Source of the DNA: Loxodes magnus | Taxonomy: Eukaryota; Ciliophora; Karyorelictea; Loxodida; Loxodidae | DNA: 64,000 nt | Direction: 5' to 3' | Assembly (NCBI GenBank): GCA_946699065.1 | Contig: CAMPDV010002855.1 | Coordinates: 1-64,000 of the forward strand | Shown: positions 18,340 through 30,339 of the stretch, piece after piece | Numbering within the stretch: the stretch's first letter is position 1 | Layout of the letters: each line of letters opens with the position of its first letter | Made by a program: the position numbers and the translations under genes | The notes under the pieces: model-generated | Told to the model about the DNA's origin: nothing | Seen by the model: only the letters and a program-made list of their open reading frames with translations | Databases searched by the model: none

Positions 18340-21300
18340 GTCTTTAATTGCAAGAATTGCTTCTTTCAATTATAGACGTTAGTAAATGTTTTTAAATTGT
18401 TTTTTAATCTTGTTTACATCTCATCATTTTTCTTTAATTAGTTCTTCTTTCTATTCATCTTTAGCTTCTTCCTTTTTTGCTTTCTCCATTTCTAGAATCT
18501 CAAGTCTCCTTGTCATTAGCTTCTTATGAAATATTTTGATCTATAAGTCTAAATACTCCAATTTAGACCTTGAAAATGAGTTTAGATATTCTTGATCGTA
18601 TAGTATAAGGCGCCTTTAGTCATAATTTCCGATCTTTTCCGATAATCAATTCATTATATTAGAATAGTACACACATTTAAAGATATACTCGAAAGTTTCA
18701 TACTCTCCACACATACAAAAGGGATTATCAATGGGGTAATGACGATCTTAAAGATCCTTACGGAAATTATAAGTTTAGGTTCTAAGTTTATATATACTGA
18801 TAATTTCTTGTCTATACTATTTGTTTAATTTAGTATAAGTAATTTGTGGAAATTGTTAAAGATTACCAAATTATTCAGTATATACTTTAGCTGTTTTCAT
18901 TCTCATAAATTTTTTAGTAGCTACTTTGTAGAAATATTGTTGTATTTTTTCTCTTACATGTTTAGTAAAAGTTTTAAGATTGGTATTATTCTATTAATTC
19001 TGCAGATCGATATTATAAAGGTCTGATAATTGCTACACTTAATCGTAGTATTGAAATCCTTTTTTCCATATATTAATGAAAAGAGAGCCTATTGTTGATC
19101 TTGGAAAATCAGTACTTTCTTATTTAATTTTATGATAGAATCTGAAGAATTTTTTAGCCATAATGTGCTTAAAGGGTAATTAATTCAGGTCTATATAACA
19201 TGATTCATTAAATGTTGAAGTTGCTACTTAAAAAGCTTTTCTTGAAATTAATCTCATGCTTGATTCTATTCTGTTCAGAACTCCAATTACTCCTTTTTGA
19301 ATACTTCATGGTACTAAGTCTCCTCCATATTCTGCTTTAGATAATGTAAAAAGTCTACATAAAGTTTTAAAATGTCAAGGAGTTACATTCTTATATCTCA
19401 TCAGTTAAAAAACAGCTTTCTTCATTGCAGCTATATATTTGAATGCAACTTCTTTGCAATGGGGATTTAAGTTCTTCTTCTAATGTAGAATAACTCCTAA
19501 ATATGTTACTTGTTCTTTTTAAGTAATTGGTTAATTTCCTAATCATAAATTTAAGATTTATTATTTATAATGTTTCTTTAAAATTTAGATGCATTCAGAT
19601 TTGATAAATTTTATCTTTAATTGAGTTTATGTAAAAATGCTTACTTGTTTCATTTATTAACTCCTGCATCTACTTTGCAGTTTTGGAAAGAAGAATCAAA
19701 TCATCTGCTCATCGTCTGCATGCGAAGTTAATACTCCAACCCTTGCATTTGAATTCCAATTAGGTACTTTTACTTTCCAAATATCTAATTACTATGTCAT
19801 AATACAACAATGCTAAAATTAATCCATGTGAACTTCCTTACATAACTCCATTGTTGAATTATAAAGTTCTGGTGCTCTTTCCATCTATGATAAATGAAGA
19901 ATTTAGGTTTTTATAAAACGATTCTAATGCTATTATTATTCCAAGTTGTAGTTTAACTCTCTTAAGTTAATCAAACAAGAGTCTTCTTTCTATTGAGTCA
20001 AACATTTTTTCAACGTCTATCAGTGTTGCTATCAATTTAGTCTTATCTTTAGCACATTTCCGATAGTTATCAATTATTTGTTATATTATTCAAATTTATT
20101 AAGTTGTTTATCTGTTTTTCATAAATCCCATTTATGAAGGGTGAATCAAATTTCTCTAATAAATAAGATTGTATAGTCTTTTTGTTAAAGCTTTATCATA
20201 TAGTTTTAGAATAGTATTAATAAGAGAAATAGGTAGTCAGTTTTTTCAATCATCTTTATTTCCTTTTTTAAATATTGGAATTATCACCAATATATTTAAT
20301 TCCTAAGGGATTCTTCCAAGTCTTAGCATATTATTCAGAAAAGAATGAAGAATTATTAATAAATATTATCCACCATATTTCAGAAGTTCGCCTTTTATTC
20401 CATCCGGACCAGCTGCTTTTCCATTCGGAATTTCTTTTATAATTTCTTATATTTCTTGTATGGTAAAAAGATCAAATCCTTACAAATACGAGAGTGGATA
20501 ATCTTTAATTTCTTAAATATTATCATATATTTTATCTATTTTTTAATTACTAAGATTTATCTATTCTTGAGTTAGATTAGAATGCTTGTTTAAAACACAA
20601 TTTTCCCATGATTCAATGAATTTATTTTTGATTTCTTAATTAAAGTTCATAGTATTTCTCTTCAAAGGATTTAGAATTTTCTTAGTTTGTGAAAAAATTT
20701 CCTTAGAATCTCCATTAAGAAGTAGAAATTTCTTTTTTGCTTTGTTTTTTTTAAATTTTCATAGATTATACTTGAAGTCTTTCCAAAGTCGTTTTGCTTC
20801 CTCATGAAGATTAGTTACTTGCTAGTTTATTCTTCCAAATTTTACGTGAGCTTCTTATATTCTGAGTTAGCTCTTTTTGCCTCTATATATTTCTTTGTGA
20901 GAGTTCGAGGAAGTTTGTTATAATTTGAGTCTGGAATAAACGAACCTAATGTTTGATCAGCATTGTCTTAAATATTACTTTTGATACATTCATATTAATC
21001 TTCAAGATTATCTTAATCTATTTAAAAGAATTCTAGATAAGTTTGTGGGAAAGATTCTTAATATTTTTGCCTATCTATTGCATCTTATAACCTATTTATT
21101 TTATATTTTCTCTGAGTTATCTTTTCCCAATATACTATAGAATTATCGATAAAGTCGACAGTGATTGGAATATAATCAGAAAATAAACTATTATTATGAG
21201 CAGTGAAATTTGCAAACTAATTAACGTTCAAATGGTTGTTTATAATGATATAATCATTACAATACGTTTTTCCTGTTCCTTTGTGAATACATGTATTAAT

Positions 21301-21813
21301 GTTGCTATCATTCACTATCTCAAGATCGTTTTATAGTAAGAATTCTTATAGCCTAGTAGTGTTATCATAAGCATTTTCAGGATTATCACCGAAACCTTAT
21401 AAAATAGCATTGAAATCTCCCATTAGTATATGTGGATTATCATTATATAAATTCAGCAATGTATTTAGTTGTTCATAAGCTAAATCTTTAACATCTTAAC
21501 TTTTTCCACTATCAGGCATGTAACAAGACGTGATTAAAATATTATTCAGTTTAATTGTTATGATTCTATTTATTTCTTTTTCAACTTATATATGTATTTC
21601 TGTACTATTAAATTCTTCTCCTACAATTAAGCATATACCTCCTCCTTTTCCTGAGTTCTTAAAATATGTTTTAAATCCATTTATCAATATCGGAGGAAAG
21701 TCATCTTTTTATCAGGTTTCGTTTATTGATAAAATATCTATACTGTTATCTCTGATAAATTCTTCAATATTCAAGCACTTGCTCGCTATTCCATTAATAT
21801 TTATATGTCCCAT
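18340..21813 (-). pseudogene. LINE L1 ORF2: APE endonuclease, reverse transcriptase, C-terminal zinc motif
   Basis: From ATG 21813 the N-terminus is an apurinic-type endonuclease: NINGIAS, the catalytic Glu in SINETW (W = TGA), GDFNAIL near 21400, and SDYIPITVDF near 21150. The reverse transcriptase follows: NGKAAGPDGI near 20410, NWLPISLINT (W = TGA) near 20235, MFDSIERRLL near 20000, GVMQGSSHG (Q = TAA) at 19830-19849, and catalytic WADDLILL at about 19688-19711 (W = TGA). The C-terminal zinc motif CMCGEYETFEYIFKC is near 18700. In LINEs the endonuclease nicks the target and the RT copies the element RNA there. Frame changes occur after ADD (near 19640) and near 20800, so this copy is probably inactive. 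The last coding block is near 18340. Confidence 0.8.
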
Positions 21814-24276
21814 CTTTATTTTTTAAATTTATTAGTCCTTTCTAATTTTTTCCGATCCTGCAGGTAGACCACTTTCGTAAATGCAAATGGTTTTCTATCC
21901 TTATTGGTTAATCTAAATATGTATTATTCTTTTTCCATACTCAGGATGTTAATGAAAATATTGTATCAAAATATATATTACTTACGTCGTATATTTTTTA
22001 AGTAGCTTTCTATCTATATCAATTTTACTTTTCACACTATCACATGTACCTTATTCTAAATCTTAAGTAACTGTGACATATCTACCTTATATATTGTACA
22101 TTTCGTATTATGGACGTCTTCAAGTTTCGGATTTAATAAACTTTTAAAGTTATAGACTAGTCAGATTGAAATAACATATTATTTAATCGCACTCTTTTTT
22201 ATTATTGTGTTTACTCATACATTTTGCTGGCGGAATTGTTTTATCTTCTTCTTCATGTTTCCTTTTAAGAATATTAAGATTAATATTGGAAGATAAGGTT
22301 TAATTCTGATAAATAGCATCGATCGAATCTGTTTAGTTTTATTAATCTTTTTTTCATCTTTTAGTAGAATAATTAAATATATCTGTTTTCAAATTTTAAT
22401 TAAGTTTTTAAAACTCTTCTATTTTTATCTCAAGTGTCTACTTATTTTGGGTACTTTAAATGAATTTTAAGTTGAGTTAATGATATTAATGCTATAGTAA
22501 AACAAAATCTTCATCTGGCAATTTTATTTGACAGTATTAGTTATTATGTTATGTTATAATAGTATTAGTTTATGCTTCCTATTAATTATTTTAAGTTTAC
22601 ATTAACTTATCTTGCTTGATTATATTTGTTTGAGTAAATTTTTGACACAAAAAAGCTGTTTATTATTTATTTATATTATCTGTTTAGATAATACTATCCT
22701 TTGTTTAAATATTTCCATATAATGTCTAAGTTTATGCATCTACAAATTACTTCTTCTAAAATAATTCTTTATACATTTGAATTTCTTTATTTTTTAATAT
22801 AATTTAATTTTGAAAAGCTATATTTATTTCATAGTTTTATTATCTTTACTTATCTAATTCGATTTTAAAAGTTAAAATTTCCATTTAAGTTTTCTATTCT
22901 TAATCTATAAATTACTTATTTTAGTTTTATAATTTTTAATATTAAGAATATAACTCTTGGAGTTAAATTTCGTTTATTATTTTTTATTAGGTAATTTGTT
23001 GAAGTAAATATTAGTTCTATTCTAATATAGTCTATTGATATCCTTGCTAAGTTTTATTTAGAAAGTTATCTATTTCAATCTAAGTAAAATTTCTAATTTT
23101 ATTAAAGTTTTGGCATAGTGAATTATTTACTCCTATCATTTAAGCTTAAGTAAAGCTTTAATTAGCATTGGCTTCAATTTGAATCTCTTAATTAGATTAT
23201 ATTGACTTAATTCTCATAGTTTTTCTATTATATCTAAATTTCTTGAAATATACTAATTATTTCATCTGTTTAAACTATTTAGTTACTGTAATAAGTGGAG
23301 AAGTTTGTTTAAGTAATTTTATGAACTAGTTATTTTGATAGCATTTTTTGTGATATTGCTATATATCAGATTTGATTGACTAAAAATAGTTCTATAATTG
23401 TTTATATTTCTAATTAATTTTATTTATATAAGTTTTATAATATATTTTGGATATTTCTTAGTTACTTATCAATGTTTTAATATCTCGTTCATATTTTACT
23501 TTTATATTAATTAGCATTTCATTTAATTATTGGTTCTTATCTATTAGTCTTTATATATTATGTTTAAGTTCTTTTATTTCTAAGGTAAATAAATTCTCAT
23601 TATACTAATTAATTATTTGATTTTATATTACATTTCTTAAATCAGCAGTTTAATTTTAAGGTTGTTTGCTCTGAAGATCGGGTAAATAATGATTATTTGA
23701 ATTATCAGGATTAGTAATATTATTTTATTTCTGACTAATTTAGTTATTTGAAATTTAATATAATTGTTAATTAGTATTATTCAAAAATGAATCTTAAGTT
23801 TATGTTATTTTTGACTACCATAAAAAGATATCTTTATTTGAATTTTAATTAGGATTTTAAGGTATATCTTTTGAATTCTAACTATCTAAGATAATATCTT
23901 ATTTTTGGAAAGATTTCTTAGGTAATCGTTTCGTATCTTTCGCGGTATTATTTTAGGTGGTTAATCTGTTCATCTATTTATAGGTTTATTTCACTTTCAT
24001 AATACGCTACAATTAATATCCACGTTGAAGAGAGCTCCTAAGTAGTTTTAATGGGATGCGTATGAATTTTTTTTCCGGCTTTTGACTACAATTTTTAAGT
24101 AGTTATCTTAATAAATTCATTATTAGGTTTACTTATTTAATTTGTAGTTACTCCAAATCTTTCGTTTGGAGATTTTAATGCACCTGCCTATGCTTTTCCT
24201 ATGAATTTGCAGCTTATTTGAAATTAATTAAAGAAGAGTCACTATTAAAAACTAGTGAATTCTATATTTCGTCCAT
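21814..24276 (-). pseudogene. LINE L1 ORF1 region (frame breaks)
   Basis: ATG 24276 follows a run of eight A's in the sense strand and gives MDEIQNSLVFNSDSSLINFK. The next convincing block, AGALKSPNERFGVTTNQ, followed by a coiled coil (EQINHLKQYRERYETITQE), is in another frame, so a shift lies near 24190-24210, present in both units. The last block before ORF2 (RYVTVTQDLEQGTCDSVKSK, then ICIYESGLPAGSEK) is in the frame of ORF2 and runs into it without a TGA. ORF1 and ORF2 may therefore be fused, or separated only by re-initiation at ATG 21813. No zinc knuckle was seen. The middle is too AT-rich to follow reliably. Confidence 0.5.
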
Positions 24277-25145
24277 TTTTTTTATCTTAAAATATTTATT
24301 TATAATATCATTTATAATTATAAATTTTCTTAATATTTATTAAATTATATTTAATTAATTATTTAGCATTTACTTTGGTTTTTTATAAAATATTAATAGA
24401 TTATATATAAATTATTTTAAATTTTTATTAAACAAAAAGAAAAATATTAATTTTCCTTATTTTAATTTAAAATATTATTCTTCATTAATAAGAAATGCAA
24501 TCACAGTTTTATTAAATATTTTATCTAGAGGATAAGAAAATTTCTTATTAGTCTCTAATTAAACCTATCTTTAACTAGTTAAAGTACTTAGAATATTTGT
24601 AAGTACAGTTAAAGTAAAAAGGAATTTTCTTTTAAGTTTTTATGAATTAGTATTACTAAATGAGTTAGTAAAGGAGGCTATAATATATTAAACACTTGAC
24701 TTTAAGATAAATAGAGGATTTTAGATATATGAATAATTGACTCTATTGAAGATTTAAGCTAAGCTTTTCTTTATTTAATTATATAAAAGAATAATGTTTT
24801 CTCTTTACTATTTATTTAAGTACATATAATTACCTAAATGCTTTATAGAACTAGTATCATTAATACTTTAATTTTAATATATTCTTATACTCACTAAAAT
24901 AAACTTAGATAAATTAAGACTAAATATTATACAAAATGTATCTTTTTATCAGTTTTCCAAACAAAAGTTAATTACAAAAGATAGTTAATAAAAAGGAATA
25001 TATAAATATAATTTAAATTTAGGAAAATTATAAATAATCTAAAAGTCTAGCTCATTTTAATGCCTAAGTTTCAAATAATTCTATAACTATCTATATCATC
25101 TTTTTATGTTTAAATCTTTTGTAATGTATAAGATTAATAAATGAG
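24277..25145. other. AT-rich spacer between LINE L1 and duplicon B
   Basis: No motif or coherent frame was seen. It may include the 5' untranslated region of L1 in its first few hundred bases. The unit II equivalent is 54221-55085. Confidence 0.45.
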
Positions 25146-26549
25146 GATGTGTTATAAAGCAAAACATGTAGAATTGTTGATTAGGAACAGAAAGATATAG
25201 AATAATAGTAGAATAATAAAATGTATTAAGAGTAAATAATAATCTATTAGATTAGTTCTAAATAACTTATATTGCTAATCTAATACTTGTATTATCTCAT
25301 ACTTATTACAAAGAAATATATTATGTTAAGTTTACTCTTTCTAATTATTCAGAAAATAATAATAGAAGATATTAAAAATATGCTTTCTTAGAAGCTTAGA
25401 ATTTTCTTAATAGCAAACAACTTATTTTAAGAAAGAGATTATTAATAGTGTTAGCAATATAATATAGATTTGTATATAATAATAGAATTAAGTTTTTATC
25501 TTTAAATAATCTAGAATAATTTAGGTATTATTAATTAGAAATGATAATTACAAAAATAACATAAATAATAAATATAATATTAGTTTGCTATAAAAGAGAA
25601 AGTTATCTAAATGTATTAATTATAACTAATCTAATATCTTTATTAAAGAGAAATTAATTAATAACTAATAAAGCTAAAAGGATAAAATATTAAGTATTTA
25701 ATAGACATAATTAAACATATTAAAGCTTATTTTAATAATAAAATTAAATATTACTATTTAATAATTGTAAGATATAATTAGTGATACACCATTTCTAGTT
25801 AGTTTAAATATTTACTTTCTACTACTTATATTTATTACATTTATATAACTTACTTAGAATCAGCATTAAAATAAATTATATTAGTTTTATTATTTTAAGA
25901 GAGACATTTATAAGTAAAAAGTTTTAATGAAATAGTAGTAAGAAAGTGGATAATTAAAAGACACTATCTTATAAATTTAAATACTTTGTTTTAAATAATT
26001 TGATGCTTTTTAATATTTATTTAAGCTAATTAATAAAAAACTTATTTTATTTCATTCTTTTAATTAGTAAAAAGCTTAAAGAAATATTTTTTAAATTAAA
26101 TGTAAATGAAAGATAATAATTAATAGCAATAGCTTTTAAAAGAATTGTAATATTTTATTTATCATTTAAAAGGGTCTACAAAGAAATAAGGTTTTCTTAT
26201 TAAGAGTCTTTGATTTAAAGCACAAATAAGTAGTAACTAATAAATGTATATTAAAGTTATTATAATAAGGATATAATTCTTCTTTATAAAACTTTTGATA
26301 TAATAATTTATCCTTTTATTTAAAAGTAAAAAAATATAAAATAATTAAAATTATAAAAGTTTGCATACTATTAGTTTAATATCTCGTCTTGTTTTAAGAC
26401 AAAAATAGAAAAATCAATGTTTAAGAAATAAGATATTTATAAATATGCTTAATAAATAATTAAATTGTTTAATTATATTGAAATTAAATCAGTAAAATTT
26501 ATTTAGTATTTTTATTAAATATTTATTAAAGTAAATTATAAAAATTAAA
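25146..26549. promoter_or_regulatory. 5' flank of WD40 gene B
   Basis: About 1.4 kb of AT-rich sequence shared with the flank of gene A. No separate gene was seen. The bases just before ATG 26550 are well kept between A and B. Confidence 0.4.
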
Positions 26550-27615
26550 ATGGAGAAAAGAGAAAAGCAATTTACTAAAAGTATTTTTTTAAGAAAACTC
26601 TTAAGAGCGAGAAACCACATTTTAGGGAAAATATCTCTACTTCATTTTAAGTATGAAATTCTGCCCAACTTATGCTACTAAAAGTTAATAAATAAGATCA
26701 GTTATGACCAAAGTAAAGGTATTTCTTTTATATTTTTTAGATAAAATCCTTACTGACACTTTACCTGTGTTATCACTATCCATATCAAGTGACCTGAATT
26801 GAATTGTATCAGGTTCAGGATATCCTGAAAATTCGATAAAGATCTGGAATTTCCTGACAAGTTCCCTCATAAGAACTATAACGGGACATACTTCTACTAT
26901 TTGATCGGTAGTAATCTCTCCAGACTCTAGCTATATCGTATCAGGATCTGCTGATAAAACCATAAAGATCTGAAACTCGTAAACTGGTGTCCTCTAAAGA
27001 ACTTTAAAAGGACATACTTCTACTATTTACTAGGTAGCAATCTCCCCTGACTCTAACTATATAGTATCAGGATCTGGAGATAAAACTATAAAAATCTGAA
27101 ATTTCCACAATGGTGGTCTCCAAAGAACTATAACGGGGCATACTTCATATGTTATATCGGTAGTAATTTCATATGACTCTAGATATATTATATCGGGATC
27201 TGGAGATAAAATTATAAAGATCTGGGATTTCTAGACTGGTCAGCTTGTGCGAAATCTTATTGGGCATTCAAGCGAAGTTTCATCGGTAATAGTGTCTAAG
27301 GATAATAGGTTTATAATATCAGGTTCTGGTGACAGGACAATTAAGATATGGGACTTCTCTTCTGGTTAGTGTATTCGTACTCTTCAAGGTCACTCAAGTT
27401 CTGTACGTAGTATTCAGTTAAGTGTTGATTCAAGTGTAATATTTTCTGGATCTTACGATAATACAATCAAGATCTGAAACTTTGATAAGGGTGAGTGTAT
27501 CTAGACTTTGTAAGGACATACAAGTACAATAGAAACTATAACATTGAGTGTTGATAATAGATAGTTGGTATCTGGAGGAGACAAGACGACAAGAAAGTGG
27601 AGAGTTTCGAGTTGA
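26550..27615 (+). CDS. WD40 gene B, unit I: seven-repeat beta-propeller protein
   Basis: 347 residues after removing a 22-nt intron (26719-26740). The N-terminus, [19 protein letters not shown], is nearly the same as in gene A. Six clear WD40 repeats follow a first repeat that has lost its GH (LTDTLPVLSLSISSD) through a small in-frame deletion relative to unit II. The propeller may still close with a weak first blade. TGA is Trp at LNWIV, TIWSV and three KIWN sites, including one in repeat 6 about 140 bases before the end. The terminal TGA is at 27613-27615, after RKWRVSS. A and B differ most in the outer-loop residues of repeats 1-5, the surface that usually contacts partners. The frame is intact in this unit. 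Confidence 0.85.
26719..26740 (+). other. 22-nt intron in WD40 gene B (unit I)
   Basis: A GTATTT..TTTTAG segment at the same place as in gene A. Its removal restores the reading frame. Confidence 0.8.
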
Positions 27616-28116
27616 GAAACTTGCTATTTGACTTAATTTAATTTAACGATTAAATATATAAGATATTGGTTATTCATTTAAATGAATGTTTAATGATAAC
27701 TATGCTTTTTGTTATATGAAGTGTTTGCTTTATATATTTATTTAAAATTTGTTATATTCTTAAATATTCTTGGTTTTTAAAAAAGATTGAGTAAAATAGG
27801 TTTTAGAAATTAGTGAGGTATGTGATATAAAGTGGCAATGTTTAAAAATATTTTAAATATAATTTTGTTAAATGAAGACATGAAATAAATTTAAGTTTAA
27901 TTTTATTCTATAAAATTTTATAGATTTTATTTTTAGATTTTGTAAAAATTTCAAGTTAAGTATAAGTTTTAATTTTTTTTGTGAAGTAGTTAAAATATTA
28001 TTTATAAGGTTAAAGCTAGTTTATAATCTTGATTATTGATTAAAAAATTTAATTAAGTATTTTATTTTATTTAAAATTAAATTTTGTTTTTTATTATTTA
28101 TTTTTTATGATTGATA
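27616..28116. other. 3' flank of WD40 gene B, no gene seen
   Basis: AT-rich sequence shared with the A copy, with frame-breaking differences. No motif recognised. Confidence 0.45.
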
Positions 28117-28190
28117 TTTAATATTGATTATTAATTATTATTAATTATAATTAATTATTATTATTATTTATTATTTATTATTAATATAAA
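28117..28190. repeat. AATTATT-type microsatellite after gene B
   Basis: A shorter counterpart of 16858-16942. It marks the empty site for element Z. Confidence 0.8.
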
Positions 28191-28204
28191 ATTTTATATT
28201 TTAT

Positions 28205-28380
28205 GTTATCGATTGGAAAATTAATTTTTCTGATGGTAAGTTTTTATCTTTCAGGTTTAGAGCATGAATTTCATGAAAATAAAAAATTTGTTTTTGCTCA
28301 GCGTTTTACACTACCAAAGATTTTCGGCACGGAATACATTTTTTGATTTCGGGATAAAAAATTCTAAATAGGAAAAAAAT
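28205..28380. repeat. Dispersed repeat R, copy 2
   Basis: The closest counterpart of 18035-18200. Here a clean 19-base GTAAGT..TTTCAG intron-like segment sits at about 28236-28254, between ATG-rich flanks. Downstream is TTTTGCTCAGCGTTTTACAC and ATTTTCGGCACGG. Confidence 0.55.
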
Positions 28381-28769
28381 TGACAAGAAAAAATTCCAAA
28401 TATAAAAGATTTTTAAGAAAAAAATAGGAATTAAAAAAAATTTTATATTAAAATAAAATTTGGAAATTTTTTTGTTGAAATGGTATTTTGTAAAAATAAA
28501 AAGCATTTTATTGTTTTTAGGAAAATTTTTTGATTTGAAAAATTTTTAACAAAATTGTTATGCTCTTGATTTAAAAATATATTTTTGATAAGATAAATTA
28601 TTTTTGAAATTATAAAATAATTTATTGTTTATGCTTTGGAAGAAATACAATTTTTAATTTTGAACTTCTTTTCTAGTAAATGAAAAAATTCGCTTTTAAA
28701 ATTTTTAATGTTATAAGAATTTACTTAAAAGAAAAAGATCTTAAGAAAAAAGGAGATATAATAAAATAA

Positions 28770-28860
28770 ACCATGAAATCGTGAAAAAATTATCCTTTTT
28801 TCGCTCTGAGTTATACGCTACAAAATATTTTCGGGATGAATAAATCCTTTTCTTAAAGGG
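28770..28860. repeat. Dispersed repeat R, partial copy 3
   Basis: Carries the same core in diverged form (CATGAAATCGTG, TCGCTCTGAGTTATACGC, ATTTTCGGGATGAATAAA) followed by a small hairpin CCTTTTCTTAAAGG. Confidence 0.45.
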
Positions 28861-30339
28861 ATAGAATTTTAAAAATAACTAATCAAAAAGAACTAAAAAA
28901 TCTCTTTATAAAAATATGATCAATCAAATAGAAAAAATGAGGATCAATACATCTGTAATAATAAATTTTAGGCCAATTTACAAAGAATCTAAAAAAGTAA
29001 TTAAACAAGGATCTAAATAATATATCTAAACTAACTAAAAAAAATATAGAAACAAAAATTTATTAATCAAGTTTAAAAATATTCTGCTTTATTATAATAA
29101 TAAGAAAAACATTAAAAATCGAAAAGATGAGTAAAAAAGTATTGAAAAGAGCTTACTACGACTAACTATCTTTTTTTAGATTGCGAAAAGATGTTAATTT
29201 AGAAGAGAAAAATTAGTTTTTAAGAAAAAATTGCTATATTAAATATTTTTTCTCTTCAAAAATTTTTTATTTCGTAATATTAAAAGGAATAGCTTTAAAG
29301 ATGAGTTTTCTGATTTTAAGCAACTTGAATATATCTACTATGTATATAGAAAATTGATTTTATTCTTTAATCTTAAAATTTGAATTTCTAATGAAGCTAC
29401 TTTATTAAAGTTGAAAGCTTTTTTAAAAAATGATTGATTATTTATCATATAAAAACATTTGTTAGTAAACTATATAAATAATTTGAATATATGCAAAATT
29501 ATAAAAATTTTCACTTTCTTGTAAATTATCTTATACTTCCATCTAAAATAAGAATAAAATTATATTCTAATATTAAATAATAAGAATTACCAAAATGAAA
29601 GTATAAATAATTAAGAAATCAATATAGTTTTCATTATATCAAAAAAGGTTAAAAGAAAAGCTTTAATCTTTTGTATTAATTAAAATAATATACAAAGTGT
29701 AATTTAATAACTATTATAATTATATCTATAATAAATGGCAAATATTTCGTACAATATAAAAAGAAACATATATAGCATAATAAAAAGCAAAGTTTCTACT
29801 AAGCCGATAATGCTAATAGTACACAATTTCATAAATAACCTTAAAATTGAGCAATTTTTTTTATATTCTAAATTATTAGACAACTAAATTATAATTTTTA
29901 ATTTAAGTATTCCTTTAATAAATGTTTGATTTATTATATAATATAGTATTTTTTAATTTAAGATACTAAATATTCATAAACATAAAAACTTTTAAAGTGG
30001 TTTAATAAATATGATTTTTAAAAGATTAAGCACTTATTCAAATTTAAAATATCTTATCAAGAAATTAAATTAAAATGTTTTCATATTCATTTTCTAATTA
30101 AATGGTCATTATTTATTGTTCATTTATCTATTTGATTGATGTTTTAAAGATTGTAATTATATTTATTCATAAAGCATGATATCAACTGAAAATTGCTAGA
30201 TATTTAAAGATAAAAATTTAATTTTTAAAACAATTCTTTTATAAGATAAACAGTGATAATATGATATTATAACTTAAAAAGAAAATTTTTTCTTGCAAAT
30301 TGATTTATAAAACAAAACTTAATTTTATATGAGATTAAT
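28861..30339. other. AT-rich spacer, no gene seen
   Basis: No coherent frame or motif. It ends where LINE L2 begins, at about 30340. The unit II equivalent is about 58800-60281. Confidence 0.45.

Larger units (their letters stand above)
18310..24276 (-). mobile_element. LINE L1: long non-LTR retrotransposon with APE endonuclease and RT
   Basis: About 6 kb on the minus strand, made of an ORF1 region (24276 to about 21814) and an ORF2 region (21813 to about 18340). It carries all hallmark blocks of an autonomous LINE and is the likely source of machinery for the short elements X, Y and Z. The L2 fragments are about 85-90% similar in the shared parts. Several frame changes suggest that this copy is no longer active. 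The ends are estimated, and no target duplication was found. Confidence 0.82.
25146..28200 (+). repeat. Duplicon B: diverged segment shared with duplicon A
   Basis: This aligns with 14066-16942 and carries the second WD40 gene. It lacks element Z and has about 200 bases near 25615-25840 that A lacks. Confidence 0.8.

Noticed and set aside
21530..21826. Plus-strand open frame of 98 codons, kept in both units (also 51460-51756)
   Set aside because: It lies exactly antisense to the endonuclease start of LINE ORF2, which explains both its openness and its conservation.
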